From an uncultured Sphingomonas sp. (GTDB taxonomy: Bacteria > Pseudomonadota > Alphaproteobacteria > Sphingomonadales > Sphingomonadaceae): a stretch of DNA of 64,000 nt. Position numbers and translations under genes: made by a program. Shown here piece after piece: positions 8,575 through 17,444 of this stretch. The notes under the pieces are model-generated. The model had not been told where the DNA came from, made no database searches, and saw nothing but the letters and a program-made list of their open reading frames with translations. Position 1 is the stretch's first letter, and each line of letters begins with the position of its first letter. Location: assembly GCF_913776855.1 (NCBI RefSeq), contig NZ_CAJYQD010000039.1:110157-174156 (forward strand), given 5' to 3'.

Positions 8575-9371
8575 TCGCCCTGCCCCCGCCCGCGATCGAA
8601 GCCACGGCGGCCACCGGTTTCGCGCCGGTGCTGGACAACGAGTATCGCTATCATATCGAACAGCAGCGCGATGACGCTGGTGCCGTCCGCCGCTACACCA
8701 CCGACCGCAGCGTCCGGTTCCGGCGCACGGCCGACGGGCTGGTCGCCGACATGGTGATCGAGACGGTCGACGGCAGCCTGTCGGGCGGTCCCGGCGCGAT
8801 GTTCGAACGCGCGTTCGCGACCCTGCGCGGACGGCCGATCCGTTATCGCCTGTCCGACCGGGGTGAAGTGACCGACGTAATCGATCGGGCCGCCATCTGG
8901 TCCGCGTTGGTCGATGCCATTGCGGCGCAGGGGGGCAGCGACCCGGCGAAGTCGGCAATGCTCGCCCGCCTGACTGCACCGCTGCGCGCAATGCCCGAGC
9001 GACAGCAGGTGGCGATGCTGGGATCGATGCTGACCAACCTCCTCGCCCCCGATGTCCTGCGTCTGGGCGTGCAGCCCGAACGGCCGGTCCGCCGCCCAGG
9101 CGCGCCACCGTTCGGCGCCGGGTCGGAAGTGACCGGCACCGAACGCATCCATGCCGAAGGACGCGAGCTGATCGCCGAGGAACGGCTGACCGGCGACATC
9201 GCTGCGACCGGCGGCCGGCCGGGCGGTCGACGGACCAGCAGCATGGTCCGCGCCGTCGACGCGGCGACCGGCATGATCGTGCGGCAAACCTCCACGGTAC
9301 GCATCGAAAGCGGCAACGCGATATCGATCGCCACGACCCGGATCACGCTGCGCCGTCCGTATGGTATTTAG
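8571..9371 (+). CDS. hypothetical protein translationally coupled to ctaA
   Basis: 266 aa from an ATG that overlaps the ctaA stop. I recognise no family and see no clear signal peptide or membrane segment. It is rich in charged beta-strand patches such as [14 protein letters not shown] and [14 protein letters not shown] repeated strand pattern at the C-terminus ([14 protein letters not shown]) suggests a beta-rich fold. Coupling to ctaA hints at a role in heme or oxidase maturation, but that is guesswork. It ends about 120 bases before rplM. Confidence 0.72.
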   Translation: MIALPPPAIEATAATGFAPVLDNEYRYHIEQQRDDAGAVRRYTTDRSVRFRRTADGLVADMVIETVDGSLSGGPGAMFERAFATLRGRPIRYRLSDRGEVTDVIDRAAIWSALVDAIAAQGGSDPAKSAMLARLTAPLRAMPERQQVAMLGSMLTNLLAPDVLRLGVQPERPVRRPGAPPFGAGSEVTGTERIHAEGRELIAEERLTGDIAATGGRPGGRRTSSMVRAVDAATGMIVRQTSTVRIESGNAISIATTRITLRRPYGI

Positions 9372-9398
9372 ATACCCGTCAGCAAAGCCGCACTTTAC

Positions 9399-9442
9399 TT
9401 GACTTATTGCGTCGGTGCGGGCAATTGCCCGGCGTTCGCACC
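9399..9442 (+). promoter_or_regulatory. putative rplM-rpsI promoter and leader dyads
   Basis: A TTGACT -35-like hexamer at 9399-9404 is followed 17 bases later by a perfect 12-base palindrome GGGCAATTGCCC at 9419-9430, where a -10 would fall. GGTGCG (9414-9419) and CGCACC (9437-9442) bracket it. Ribosomal protein operons are often autoregulated through leader RNA structure. Whether this acts as DNA operator, RNA leader or neither is not decided by the sequence. Confidence 0.35.
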
Positions 9443-9490
9443 GTCCCGGTTCGGGGTGGACGCGTCATATATCCGAAAGGTCCAACGCCC

Positions 9491-9970
9491 ATGAAGGCGC
9501 TCATGAAGACCACCAAGTCGGTTAAGCCGCACGAGGTGGAGAAGAAGTGGCATATCGTCGATGCCGACGGCCTGGTGGTCGGTCGCGCTGCGTCGATCAT
9601 CGCCAACGTACTGCGCGGCAAGCACAAGACGTCGTTCACCCCGCACGTCGATTGCGGTGACAACGTGGTCGTCATCAACGCCGACAAGATTCGCTTCACC
9701 TCGAACAAGGCGAAGACGAAGACCTATTACAAGCACACCGGCTATGCCGGCGGCATCAAGGCGGTCACCGCCGAGAAGGTCCTCGAAGGCCGTTTCCCCG
9801 AGCGTGTCCTGGAAAAGGCCGTCGAGCGGATGATTCCGCGTGGCCCGCTGGGTCGTGAGCAGATGCGCAACCTGCGCATCTTCAAGGGTGCCGAGCATCC
9901 GCATGAAGCGCAGAACCCGCAGGTTCTCGACATCGCGAGCATGAATCGCAAGAACAAGGTGGGCGCATAA
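9491..9970 (+). CDS. rplM: 50S ribosomal protein L13
   Basis: 159 aa. The start [20 protein letters not shown] is followed by the L13 core: [16 protein letters not shown], the [15 protein letters not shown] loop, and [10 protein letters not shown] (~81-90). A second ATG in frame at 9503 is possible, but the first lies at suitable distance from GAAAGG. L13 is an early 50S assembly protein. It forms the universal rplM-rpsI pair, and its stop overlaps the rpsI start by one base (TAATG). Confidence 0.97.
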   Translation: MKALMKTTKSVKPHEVEKKWHIVDADGLVVGRAASIIANVLRGKHKTSFTPHVDCGDNVVVINADKIRFTSNKAKTKTYYKHTGYAGGIKAVTAEKVLEGRFPERVLEKAVERMIPRGPLGREQMRNLRIFKGAEHPHEAQNPQVLDIASMNRKNKVGA

Positions 9971-10530
9971 TGTCCGACAACCGCCAGTCCCTTTCCGACC
10001 TCGCGAACCTGACCGGTCAGCAGGCGCCGGCCGCCGCCGCACCGCAGGCGTCGGCTCCGCAGACCGACGGCGCGGAAGCTCCCGCCGCTCCGGTCGAAGC
10101 ACCCCGTCCGACGATGCCGCTGCGTGCGCAGGAAATCGACCAGTACGGTCGCGCCTATGCGACCGGCCGTCGCAAGGATGCCGTTGCGCGCGTCTGGCTG
10201 AAGCCGGGTTCGGGCAAGATCACGATCAACGGTCGTGACCAAGAAGTGTATTTCGCACGTCCGACCCTGCGCCTCGTCATCAACCAGCCGTTCGGTGTTG
10301 CCGACCGCAATGGTCAGTATGACGTGATCTGCACCGTCAAGGGCGGCGGCCTGTCGGGCCAGGCCGGCGCGGTCAAGCATGGCATCAGCCAGGCTCTGAC
10401 CCGGTACGAGCCGGTCCTGCGTGCGCCGGTCAAGGCCGCCGGGTTCCTGACCCGCGACAGCCGCGCCGTCGAGCGTAAGAAGTACGGCAAGGCGAAGGCC
10501 CGCCGCAGCTTCCAGTTCTCGAAGCGCTAA
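9970..10530 (+). CDS. rpsI: 30S ribosomal protein S9
   Basis: 186 aa, longer than the ~130 aa E. coli protein because of an Ala/Pro-rich N-terminal extension of about 50 residues. The S9 core begins near [18 protein letters not shown] and ends with the basic tail [17 protein letters not shown], which reaches the P-site tRNA in the ribosome. The extension is low-complexity and probably disordered. Co-transcribed with rplM and followed by an intrinsic terminator. Confidence 0.97.
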   Translation: MSDNRQSLSDLANLTGQQAPAAAAPQASAPQTDGAEAPAAPVEAPRPTMPLRAQEIDQYGRAYATGRRKDAVARVWLKPGSGKITINGRDQEVYFARPTLRLVINQPFGVADRNGQYDVICTVKGGGLSGQAGAVKHGISQALTRYEPVLRAPVKAAGFLTRDSRAVERKKYGKAKARRSFQFSKR

Positions 10531-10592
10531 GTCGCAAAGGCACGCGCGGGAGCCGAAAAGGTTCCGGTTTGCGGCCAAATGCGTACCGATTG

Positions 10593-10620
10593 GGGCGGTC
10601 CGGTATCGGGCCGCCCTTTT
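10593..10620 (+). terminator. intrinsic terminator of rplM-rpsI
   Basis: A nine-pair stem (GGGCGGTCC with GGGCCGCCC, one G-T pair) and six-base loop are followed directly by TTTT and then CGTTT. It lies about 60 bases after the rpsI stop. Confidence 0.85.
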
Positions 10621-10685
10621 CGTTTGGATCGTAACCGTATAGCGAGAGTGCGTCCGCACGCTGGCGGAACCATCCAAGAGACGCC

Positions 10686-11435
10686 ATGACATCGCGTGCC
10701 AAGACCTCGCTGCTGCCGCTTGCCGATGCGGACCTGTGGCCCGACGAGTTGCGCCGCAGCCTGTCCGACAAGCTGTTCACCATCGCGTTCGGTGCGATCC
10801 AGTGGCCGTGGCTGCTGCGCAGCCTGTCGGGCGGCAAGAAGGCCGACAAGGTGCGGTTGATGGCCGAGCTGGGCCTTGCCCCCGACGCCCTGCCGAACCT
10901 CGGCAGCTGGAAGGCGGATACCGGGTATCTGTCGCTGATCGTCGACCAGATCGCCGCCGCCCGCCCGCAGACCGTCGTGGAACTGGGTACCGGCGCATCG
11001 AGCCTCGTCACCGGCGCGGCACTGGCCAAGCATGGCGGCGGGCAGCTCATCAGCTTCGACCAGCACGCCGGATTCGTCGATGCGACGCGCGACTGGCTGG
11101 CCGAACATGGCATTGCCGCCGACCTGCGCGCCGCACCGCTGGTTGCCGCGCCCGGTGACTGGCCGGGCGTCTGGTATGACATCGACGCGTTGCCCGATAA
11201 GGTCGACCTGCTGCTGATCGACGGGCCGCCCTGGACGATCCATCCCTATGTGCGCGGTGCCGCCGAGACGCTGTTCGACCGGTTGCCGGTCGGGGGTGTC
11301 GTGATGCTCGACGATGGTGCGCGGCCGGGCGAGCGCGTCGTCGCGCAGCGCTGGCGCAAGCGGTGGCCGAATTTCCGGTTCGAACTGGTCAATCGCGGGA
11401 CCAAGGGCACGTTGATCGGGCAGCGGCTGTCCTAA
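10686..11435 (+). CDS. class I SAM-dependent methyltransferase
   Basis: 249 aa. The SAM-binding motif I reads VVELGTGASSL near residues 98-108, motif II-like QLISFDQHAGF follows, and LLLIDGPPW near 180 matches the Methyltransf_24-type acidic loop. A hydrophobic stretch near the N-terminus (LFTIAFGAIQWPWLLRSL) may be membrane-associated. The acceptor is unknown. It stands alone after the rpsI terminator, with AAGAGACGCC before the ATG. Family assignment is good, function is not. Confidence 0.8.
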   Translation: MTSRAKTSLLPLADADLWPDELRRSLSDKLFTIAFGAIQWPWLLRSLSGGKKADKVRLMAELGLAPDALPNLGSWKADTGYLSLIVDQIAAARPQTVVELGTGASSLVTGAALAKHGGGQLISFDQHAGFVDATRDWLAEHGIAADLRAAPLVAAPGDWPGVWYDIDALPDKVDLLLIDGPPWTIHPYVRGAAETLFDRLPVGGVVMLDDGARPGERVVAQRWRKRWPNFRFELVNRGTKGTLIGQRLS

Positions 11436-11799
11436 GGTCCCGCATCCGGGGTTGGCGCGGCTAACGGCCCGATTGGATCGCCGCCGTACGGTCCGTCGGA
11501 CCAGGCCGGATCGACATTCAGCGCCAATCGTGGATTTCCATCATTCCCGCGCAGGCGAGAATCCATACCGCTGCCGCTTCAGCTGGATTCGCGACCTTAG
11601 CGCAGATGGACTTCCGCCCACGCGAGAGTGACGATGGGGGACATAGCGGTCGTCCAATGCGCTGAAGGTCGATCGGTCCCAGCACATAGCGCACCCCCGC
11701 GCAGGCCGGGGCCAGGGCGCTGATTGATGGGCCTTGCGTCAACATCCTGCATCTCCGCCTTCGCGGGGATGCAACATGGCTGAGGAAGCGCTCGCCGAC
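11436..11799. repeat. 364-base gap with three REP-like palindromic units
   Basis: No credible gene. Three short imperfect palindromes occur. ATTCCCGC-GCAG-GCGAGAAT is at 11543-11562. A related CCCCCGC-GCAG-GCCGGGG lies near 11692-11712. GCATCTCCGC-CTTC-GCGGGGATGC is at 11749-11772 with a 10-bp stem including one G-T pair. All share a C-rich arm, a four-base loop and a G-rich arm, as in repetitive extragenic palindromes. The last one, just beyond the metallophosphoesterase stop, could also stabilise or end that leftward transcript. Confidence 0.55.
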
Positions 11800-12558
11800 C
11801 TATACCCCCACGGTCACGGGCGTATCCTCCGCCCCCATCTTTCGCGCGATCGTCTCGAACCGCTTTCCCTCGATCCGGATTTCGTTGAACGACGGTGGAT
11901 CGTCGCGGGTGCGGGTCGACAGGGTGCCGGCACCGACCATGCGCAACTCCCCCCCAGAAGCCGCGTAGGGAATGTCGAAGGGGTCGTGGACATGGCCCGA
12001 CAGCACCGCATGGGCGCCCGCCGCCACGACCGCATCCAGTGCCGCCGCGCCGCCACGTGTCTCTCCGCTCGACTTCGTACCGACATCGATCAGGGGGTGA
12101 TGAGCGGCGATAAGGATCAGGTCGTCCTTCGGTACCCGTCGGATCAGGCGGAGCGTCCGCGCCAGAGCGCCATCGCTGACATACCCCTTCGACCAATCCC
12201 ACCGGAACTGGAAGCGCGCCGTGGTCTTCAGCGGCACGATCGCGACGCCATCGATCTCCAACGGACGCTCGATCATCCGCTCCAGCCGCTTGTACCGGCG
12301 ATAGGGACGTACGAACCGGGCGAAGAGATTGTAGAGCGGCAGGTCGTGGTTGCCGACCTCTACCGTCACCGGACGGCCGAGGCTCTCCAGCCATTCCGCC
12401 GCCGCCTCGAACTCGGCGGTGCGCGCGCGCATCGTCAGGTCGCCGGTCATGATGATCGCATCGGGCTGTTCCAGGCGAACCGCTTCGCCGAACCACGCGA
12501 TCGCCGCCTTGTCCTCCGCGCCGAAATGAACGTCGCTGACATGGAACAGACGGATCAT
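11800..12558 (-). CDS. metallophosphoesterase
   Basis: 252 aa with the full calcineurin-like metal site: DVHFG (residues 9-13), GDLTMRARTAEF (~39-50), VGNHD (~68-72), an AAHHPLIDVG histidine, and GHVHDPF. These bind a dinuclear metal centre and hydrolyse phosphomono- or diesters, and cAMP-type phosphodiesterases are close relatives. The substrate cannot be inferred. GGGAG precedes the ATG. It is the last gene of a leftward unit after the histidine kinase and the MFS gene. Confidence 0.88.
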   Translation of the reverse strand: MIRLFHVSDVHFGAEDKAAIAWFGEAVRLEQPDAIIMTGDLTMRARTAEFEAAAEWLESLGRPVTVEVGNHDLPLYNLFARFVRPYRRYKRLERMIERPLEIDGVAIVPLKTTARFQFRWDWSKGYVSDGALARTLRLIRRVPKDDLILIAAHHPLIDVGTKSSGETRGGAAALDAVVAAGAHAVLSGHVHDPFDIPYAASGGELRMVGAGTLSTRTRDDPPSFNEIRIEGKRFETIARKMGAEDTPVTVGV

Positions 12559-12606
12559 CAGGCACTCCCGGCGATGGACTTGACCCTCAGCAACGCACGA
12601 AGCCGG

Positions 12607-13803
12607 TCAGCGCTCCGAACGGATCGCCAGTGCCGTCCCACCGCCGATCGCCGCGACCAGCGCCAGCACGACGAATACCGCGCCCAGCCCCGCTCCCGCC
12701 GGTACCAGTGCGGCGAGCAGCGGCGGAACACAGGCCGGCAGCGTGTTGGTCAGGTTCAAGACTGCCAGGTCGCGCCCGCGCGTGGCAGGCGACGGCAGCA
12801 TCTGCATCGCAAGCGCCGAATGCAGCGCCAGGAACACCGACAGGCCGGTCTGCGCAATGCCATAGCCGATGACCGCCCCGACAAAGGCCGGCGCCACCGC
12901 CATGCCGATCAGCCCGGCGATCACTAGCAATGTCGCGCCGCCCAGAAACGGCTTGCGCCCGCCCACGCCGTCCGACCAGCGGCCGGCAAGGATCGTGGCG
13001 ACGACGACGACGCCGGTGACGATGGCCATCGCCTGGGCAACCGGGCCGGCGGCATCACCCGCCCCCCGCCAGCGATCGGCGAAATGGAAAAAGGCATAGG
13101 CGGTAAGCCCGTTGCCCGCGACCTGCATCGCCAGCCGCGCCACCCATGCCCGCACCAGATCGCCGCGCACGACGTCAGCCGGTACGGTCTCGATCGGCCG
13201 CGCATCGCCCCCGCCGCCCCGCTCGCGTGCGAACAGGAGAAATGGTCCGATCATCAATGCTGCGAGGACGACGTTTGCGGTAAAACGCAGTCCCTCGGTC
13301 GGGAACAGGGGCGCGGTGACGGCAGCGGCCGACATCATGCCGATCGGATGCGAAATGCCGAGCAGCCCGGACACCCGCCCCTTGGCCGCGTCGGGGACTT
13401 CATCGGCCATCACCGCCACCATCGGTGCGAACATCAGGTTCAGCGCGACCTGCCACAGCGCGATCGCGACCAGCAGCGACGTTCGGTCGCCGGCGCGGTG
13501 GATGGCGGCGAATGCCAGCGCCAGCAGGATCAGGCCGACCGCGATCGGCAGCCGCCGGCTGCGGCTGCGGCGCCAGTGCAGGTCGCTGAGCCAACCCGCG
13601 GCGATGTTCGCCGCGCTGGCGACGACCGCACCGCCCAGCACCGCCCATCCCAGCAACGCGACCCGGTTCGCCGGATCGATCGCTGCGACCTTTACCTGCA
13701 ACAGGATCGACACGAACGGCATGAACGCGACGAACAGCCCGCAATAGGCCAGCGTGTAGAGCGGCACGAAACCGCGCGCGGGCACGGCCGGGTGCGGTAT
13801 CAA
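12607..13803 (-). CDS. MFS transporter
   Basis: 398 aa with about 12 predicted membrane helices. After TM2 there is AAGWLSDLHWRRSRSRRLP, the cytoplasmic basic loop expected between TM2 and TM3 of the major facilitator superfamily, and a second-half equivalent AGRWSDGVGGRKPFLGG between TM8 and TM9. The start appears to be a TTG overlapping the stop of the histidine kinase gene (TTGA). No upstream ATG is available and TM1 begins near residue 12. Substrate unknown. Probably translated by coupling from the kinase message. Confidence 0.85.
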   Translation of the reverse strand: MIPHPAVPARGFVPLYTLAYCGLFVAFMPFVSILLQVKVAAIDPANRVALLGWAVLGGAVVASAANIAAGWLSDLHWRRSRSRRLPIAVGLILLALAFAAIHRAGDRTSLLVAIALWQVALNLMFAPMVAVMADEVPDAAKGRVSGLLGISHPIGMMSAAAVTAPLFPTEGLRFTANVVLAALMIGPFLLFARERGGGGDARPIETVPADVVRGDLVRAWVARLAMQVAGNGLTAYAFFHFADRWRGAGDAAGPVAQAMAIVTGVVVVATILAGRWSDGVGGRKPFLGGATLLVIAGLIGMAVAPAFVGAVIGYGIAQTGLSVFLALHSALAMQMLPSPATRGRDLAVLNLTNTLPACVPPLLAALVPAGAGLGAVFVVLALVAAIGGGTALAIRSER

Positions 13804-16388
13804 CGCCCCGCGACCCGGCGCAGCGCGACGACCAACTGGCCGATGGTATAGGGCTTGTTCAGCAACTCGAACCCCATGGTACCGTGGCGGACGATCACGT
13901 CGCTATAGCCGCTGGTCAGCAGCACCGGCAGGCCGGGATGGCGATCGCGGACCCGCGCGGCCAGTTCGACGCCATCGATCCCCGGCATCATCACGTCGGA
14001 AAAGACGATATCGAACCCGTCGGACTGCCCGGCCAGCAGCGCCAGCGCCGCCTGTCCATCGACGACATGCACCGGCACGAACCCCTGCGCCTCCAGCGCC
14101 TGCGTCGTGGTCGTGCCGACCGCGACGTTATCCTCCACCACCAGCACGCGCAGCCCGTCGCCCGCCAGCGGTTCCGGCACCTCGCGGACCGGCGCGGTGG
14201 CTGGGTCGGGACCCGTCACCTGCGGCAGGTACAGGGCGAATTCGGTATTGCCCGGCTCGCTGCGCGCGCGGACCTCCCCGCCCGATTGCTTCGCGAAGCC
14301 GAACACCTGGCTGAGACCGAGACCGGTACCCTTGCCCAGTTCCTTAGTCGTGAAGAACGGTTCGAAGATGCGGGTCAGCGTTTCGTCGTCGATGCCGCTG
14401 CCGGTGTCGGCCACGGTGATGACGACGAACCGGCCCGGCTGTGCGGCGGCACCGGGCGCGGCGGGGATGCCGTCGACGCGATCAACCGACAGGACCAGCC
14501 CCCCCTCCCCCTGCATCGCGTCGCGGGCATTGGCGGCGAAATTGACAATGGCCGTATCGAACTGGTTGGGATCGGCATCGACGAACACCGGCGCGTCGCA
14601 GCGACGGATGGTCACCGCGATCCGCGATCCGGCGAGCGTCCGCACGATGTCGCCCAGTGCCGCGACCGCTTCGTTTACGTCGAACACCTGCGGCTGCAAC
14701 GCGGACCGACGGGCGAACGCCAGCAGCTGCCCGGTCAGTTTCGCGGCGCGATCGACCGTATCGCTGATCGCAGAGAGATACCGCTCGCGCCGTTCGTCGC
14801 TCAACGTCGGTTGGCGCAACAGGTCGACCGACGATCGGACGATGGTCAGCAGGTTGTTGAAATCATGCGCGACGCCGCCGGTCAGCTGGCCGATCGCCTC
14901 CATCTTCTGGCTCTGGCGCAACGCGTCCTGTGCGGTCACCAGCGCCTTCGTACGGTCGACGACCTGTTCCTCCAGCGATTCGGCCAGTGCCGCCAGTTCG
15001 CGCTCGGCCCGACGGCGTTCGGTCGCGGCGCGGGTCCGTTCGGCGACCTCGCGGACGAACGCGATCTCGTCGTCGCGCCACACCCTGGGTTCGCTGTGAT
15101 TGGTGTAGATCAGCGCGACGACCCCGCCCAGTTCGGTCAGCGGCATGTTGATGAACGCGCGGGCGTTGATCGCCTCCAGTTGCTGCGCGGTGCCGGCGGT
15201 GCGCGGATCGGCACGCGCATCCTCGACGATCGCCGTCTCGCCGCGCTTCAGGTCGTCGATATAGCTGCCATAGTCGCGGAAGTTCAGCACGCCAGCGATG
15301 CTGGTCACCCCCGGCGCATTCCAGTCGCGTTCGATCGTGATGGTCTCCGCCGCGCGATCGACCACGCCGTACCCCACCCGGTCGACACCCAGCGCCTCAC
15401 CGATGATCCGCGCCGCCGCGACCCCCATGTCGACCGGATCGTCGAGCAGGCGCAGCGCATCGTTCAGCTCGGCCATCGCCGCGCGCATCCGCTCCAGCCG
15501 CTTGTAGATCGTGACGTCGATCGACACGCCGGTCAGGCGGACGACATCGCCATCATTGTCCAGCGTCGGTTGCCCCCGGCTGGCGATCCAGCGGATGTCG
15601 CCGTCCGCCTGGCGAATGCGCACCTCGATCTCCAGCGGCGCGCCGGCGAAGCTGGCCTCGATCGCCGCCAGAACCGCCGGCCGATCGTCGGGATGCACGA
15701 TGGCCGAGATTTCGGCGGTCGATGGCGGGTAATCGGCATCGAAGCCGAAATTCGTCCGGCAGATCGCCGACATGGTCAGCTGGCGCGTGGCACGGTCGAA
15801 CGACCAGGTGCCGAACCGTCCCGCCTCCAGCGCGAACAGCATCTCGCGTTCGCGCTCTTCCTGTTCACGAAACCGGCCGGCCAGTTCGGCCAGCAGCGCG
15901 GCATTGCTGGATTCCAGCCCCTCCAGCCGCGCGCGTTCCAGCGTGACGTCGACCTGGCTCGCAAAGAAATAGACGAGCTTGCCATCGGCGTCATGCACCG
16001 GAGCCAGCAGCAGCCGGTTCCAGAACGACGTACCGTCGGCATGGTAGTTCAGGACATCGATTTCGATCGACTGCACCGCCGCCACGGCATCGCGGATCCG
16101 CGCAACCGCCGCCGGATCGGTATCCGGCCCTTGCAGGAACCGGCAATTGCGACCGATGATCGCATCGCGGCGATAGCCGGTCATCCGGCAAAAGGCATCG
16201 TTGGCGAACACCACCGGATTGTCGGGCAGGCGCGGATTGGTGATGAGCATCGGCATCCGCGTCGCGCGGACGGCGGCGACGAACGGATCGGTACCGCCAT
16301 CCACGCCGGCGATCTCCAGCGCGATGCGGCGGTCGTCGCTGGCCGCCCGTCCGCTCGTTTCGCCGCCCTGTTCCACGTCGCCTCGCAT
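13800..16388 (-). CDS. LOV-PAS-GAF hybrid sensor histidine kinase with receiver domain
   Basis: 862 aa. Domain order: LOV (~35-145), PAS/PAC (~195-300), GAF (~315-455), HisKA with phospho-acceptor H508 in VAHDFNNLL, HATPase (~605-725; VADTGSGIDD, then FEPFFTTKELGKGTGLGL), and a C-terminal receiver with D798 in FSDVMMPG. The LOV motif GRNCRFLQG has the flavin-adduct cysteine at C82, so blue-light sensing through FMN is expected. There is no signal peptide or membrane segment, so it is cytoplasmic. A perfect GGAAC-N16-CGTT lies directly upstream, placing the predicted transcript start only 2-4 bases from this ATG. The message may be leaderless, or a later start used. The downstream MFS gene overlaps it. 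Confidence 0.93.
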   Translation of the reverse strand: MRGDVEQGGETSGRAASDDRRIALEIAGVDGGTDPFVAAVRATRMPMLITNPRLPDNPVVFANDAFCRMTGYRRDAIIGRNCRFLQGPDTDPAAVARIRDAVAAVQSIEIDVLNYHADGTSFWNRLLLAPVHDADGKLVYFFASQVDVTLERARLEGLESSNAALLAELAGRFREQEEREREMLFALEAGRFGTWSFDRATRQLTMSAICRTNFGFDADYPPSTAEISAIVHPDDRPAVLAAIEASFAGAPLEIEVRIRQADGDIRWIASRGQPTLDNDGDVVRLTGVSIDVTIYKRLERMRAAMAELNDALRLLDDPVDMGVAAARIIGEALGVDRVGYGVVDRAAETITIERDWNAPGVTSIAGVLNFRDYGSYIDDLKRGETAIVEDARADPRTAGTAQQLEAINARAFINMPLTELGGVVALIYTNHSEPRVWRDDEIAFVREVAERTRAATERRRAERELAALAESLEEQVVDRTKALVTAQDALRQSQKMEAIGQLTGGVAHDFNNLLTIVRSSVDLLRQPTLSDERRERYLSAISDTVDRAAKLTGQLLAFARRSALQPQVFDVNEAVAALGDIVRTLAGSRIAVTIRRCDAPVFVDADPNQFDTAIVNFAANARDAMQGEGGLVLSVDRVDGIPAAPGAAAQPGRFVVITVADTGSGIDDETLTRIFEPFFTTKELGKGTGLGLSQVFGFAKQSGGEVRARSEPGNTEFALYLPQVTGPDPATAPVREVPEPLAGDGLRVLVVEDNVAVGTTTTQALEAQGFVPVHVVDGQAALALLAGQSDGFDIVFSDVMMPGIDGVELAARVRDRHPGLPVLLTSGYSDVIVRHGTMGFELLNKPYTIGQLVVALRRVAGR

Positions 16389-16395
16389 CCATGAC

Positions 16396-16422
16396 GGAAC
16401 GTGGCGCCCCCGCGGCCGTTCC
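16396..16422 (-). promoter_or_regulatory. perfect EcfG-type promoter before LOV kinase (symmetric)
   Basis: On the minus strand GGAAC (16422-16418), 16 bases and CGTT (16401-16398) match the general stress sigma EcfG consensus exactly. The element is symmetric: the plus strand also reads GGAAC-N16-CGTT (16396-16420), because GGAACG and CGTTCC form an inverted repeat. The minus reading points at the LOV kinase, the plus reading would run antisense into kdgK. The symmetry also allows a hairpin, so promoter activity is inferred, not shown. Confidence 0.5.
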
Positions 16423-16442
16423 CCCGCCCCGCTATGCTAGGA

Positions 16443-17444
16443 TCAGCGGCGAACGTCCAGCCCGCCGGACAGGAATGCGTCGATATCCGATTGACGAAAC
16501 AGGCTGAAATCGCCGGGCAGCGAATGTTTGAGCGCTGCCACGGCCAGCCCCCATTGGGCCGCCGTCGCTTCGTCCCGGCCGGACATCAGCGCGTGCAGCA
16601 CACCACTGGCAAAGGCATCGCCCCCGCCGATCCGGTCGACGATGCCGGCGATCGCCACTTCGTCGGTCTGCACCGACCCGGCCGGCGTATCGATCCGCGC
16701 CGACAGGCGGTGGCGATCGGCATCGTCGACGTGACGCGCGGTGGAGGCAATGTGCCGCAGGTTTGGAAAGGCCGCGAACGCCGCTTCGGCCGCCTCGCGC
16801 CGGCGATCTTCACCATCGCCCGAAAACTGTCGGCCCAGCAGCAGCGAGACGTCGCGGTGGTTGCCGAACAACAGGTCGGCCATCCCGACCAGCCGGGTCA
16901 GCACGGCGCGCGGGTCGCTGTCCCACGCTTCCCACAGGCGGGCACGGTAATTGCCGTCGAACGAGATGGTCAGCCCGCGCGCACGTGCAGCCTCGGCCGC
17001 GGCGATCGCCGCCTTGGCGGTTTCGTCACCCAAGGCAGGCGTGATGCCCGACAGGTGCAGCCGGGTGACGCCCGCCAGCAGCGCATCCCAGTCCCAGCTA
17101 TCGGCCGGCGCGGTCGCAAAGCTCGACCCCGCACGGTCGTACACGATGTCGGACGCGCGCAATCCGGCACCGGGGCTGAGGAAGTACAGCCCCATCCGCC
17201 CGTCGCGCACCGCCACGCGCGAACAGTGGACGCCCTGCGCGCGGATCGCGGCGACCGCGCCGCGCCCCAGCGGATTGTCGGGCACCGCGCTGACCATCGC
17301 GCTGGTATGGCCGAGATTGGCGAGGCCCACGGCGACATTCGCCTCCGCCCCGCCGACATGGACGTCGAACCGCCCGGTCTGCATCAGCAGCTCGCGACCC
17401 GGCGCGGTCAGGCGCAGCAGCAATTCGCCGAAGCACAGGATCAT
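16443..17444 (-). CDS. kdgK: 2-dehydro-3-deoxygluconokinase (PfkB family)
   Basis: 333 aa. It starts [13 protein letters not shown], the KdgK-style N-terminus. GGAEANVAVGLANLG (~31-45) is PfkB signature 1, and the catalytic anion-hole motif GGGDAFASGVLHAL lies near residue 275. It phosphorylates KDG to KDPG for the Entner-Doudoroff aldolase. The frame is open further upstream to 17678, but ATG 17444 overlaps the kduD stop as ATGA and gives the family length. It is the last gene of kduI-kduD-kdgK. The aldolase is not in this window. Confidence 0.9.
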   Translation of the reverse strand: MILCFGELLLRLTAPGRELLMQTGRFDVHVGGAEANVAVGLANLGHTSAMVSAVPDNPLGRGAVAAIRAQGVHCSRVAVRDGRMGLYFLSPGAGLRASDIVYDRAGSSFATAPADSWDWDALLAGVTRLHLSGITPALGDETAKAAIAAAEAARARGLTISFDGNYRARLWEAWDSDPRAVLTRLVGMADLLFGNHRDVSLLLGRQFSGDGEDRRREAAEAAFAAFPNLRHIASTARHVDDADRHRLSARIDTPAGSVQTDEVAIAGIVDRIGGGDAFASGVLHALMSGRDEATAAQWGLAVAALKHSLPGDFSLFRQSDIDAFLSGGLDVRR

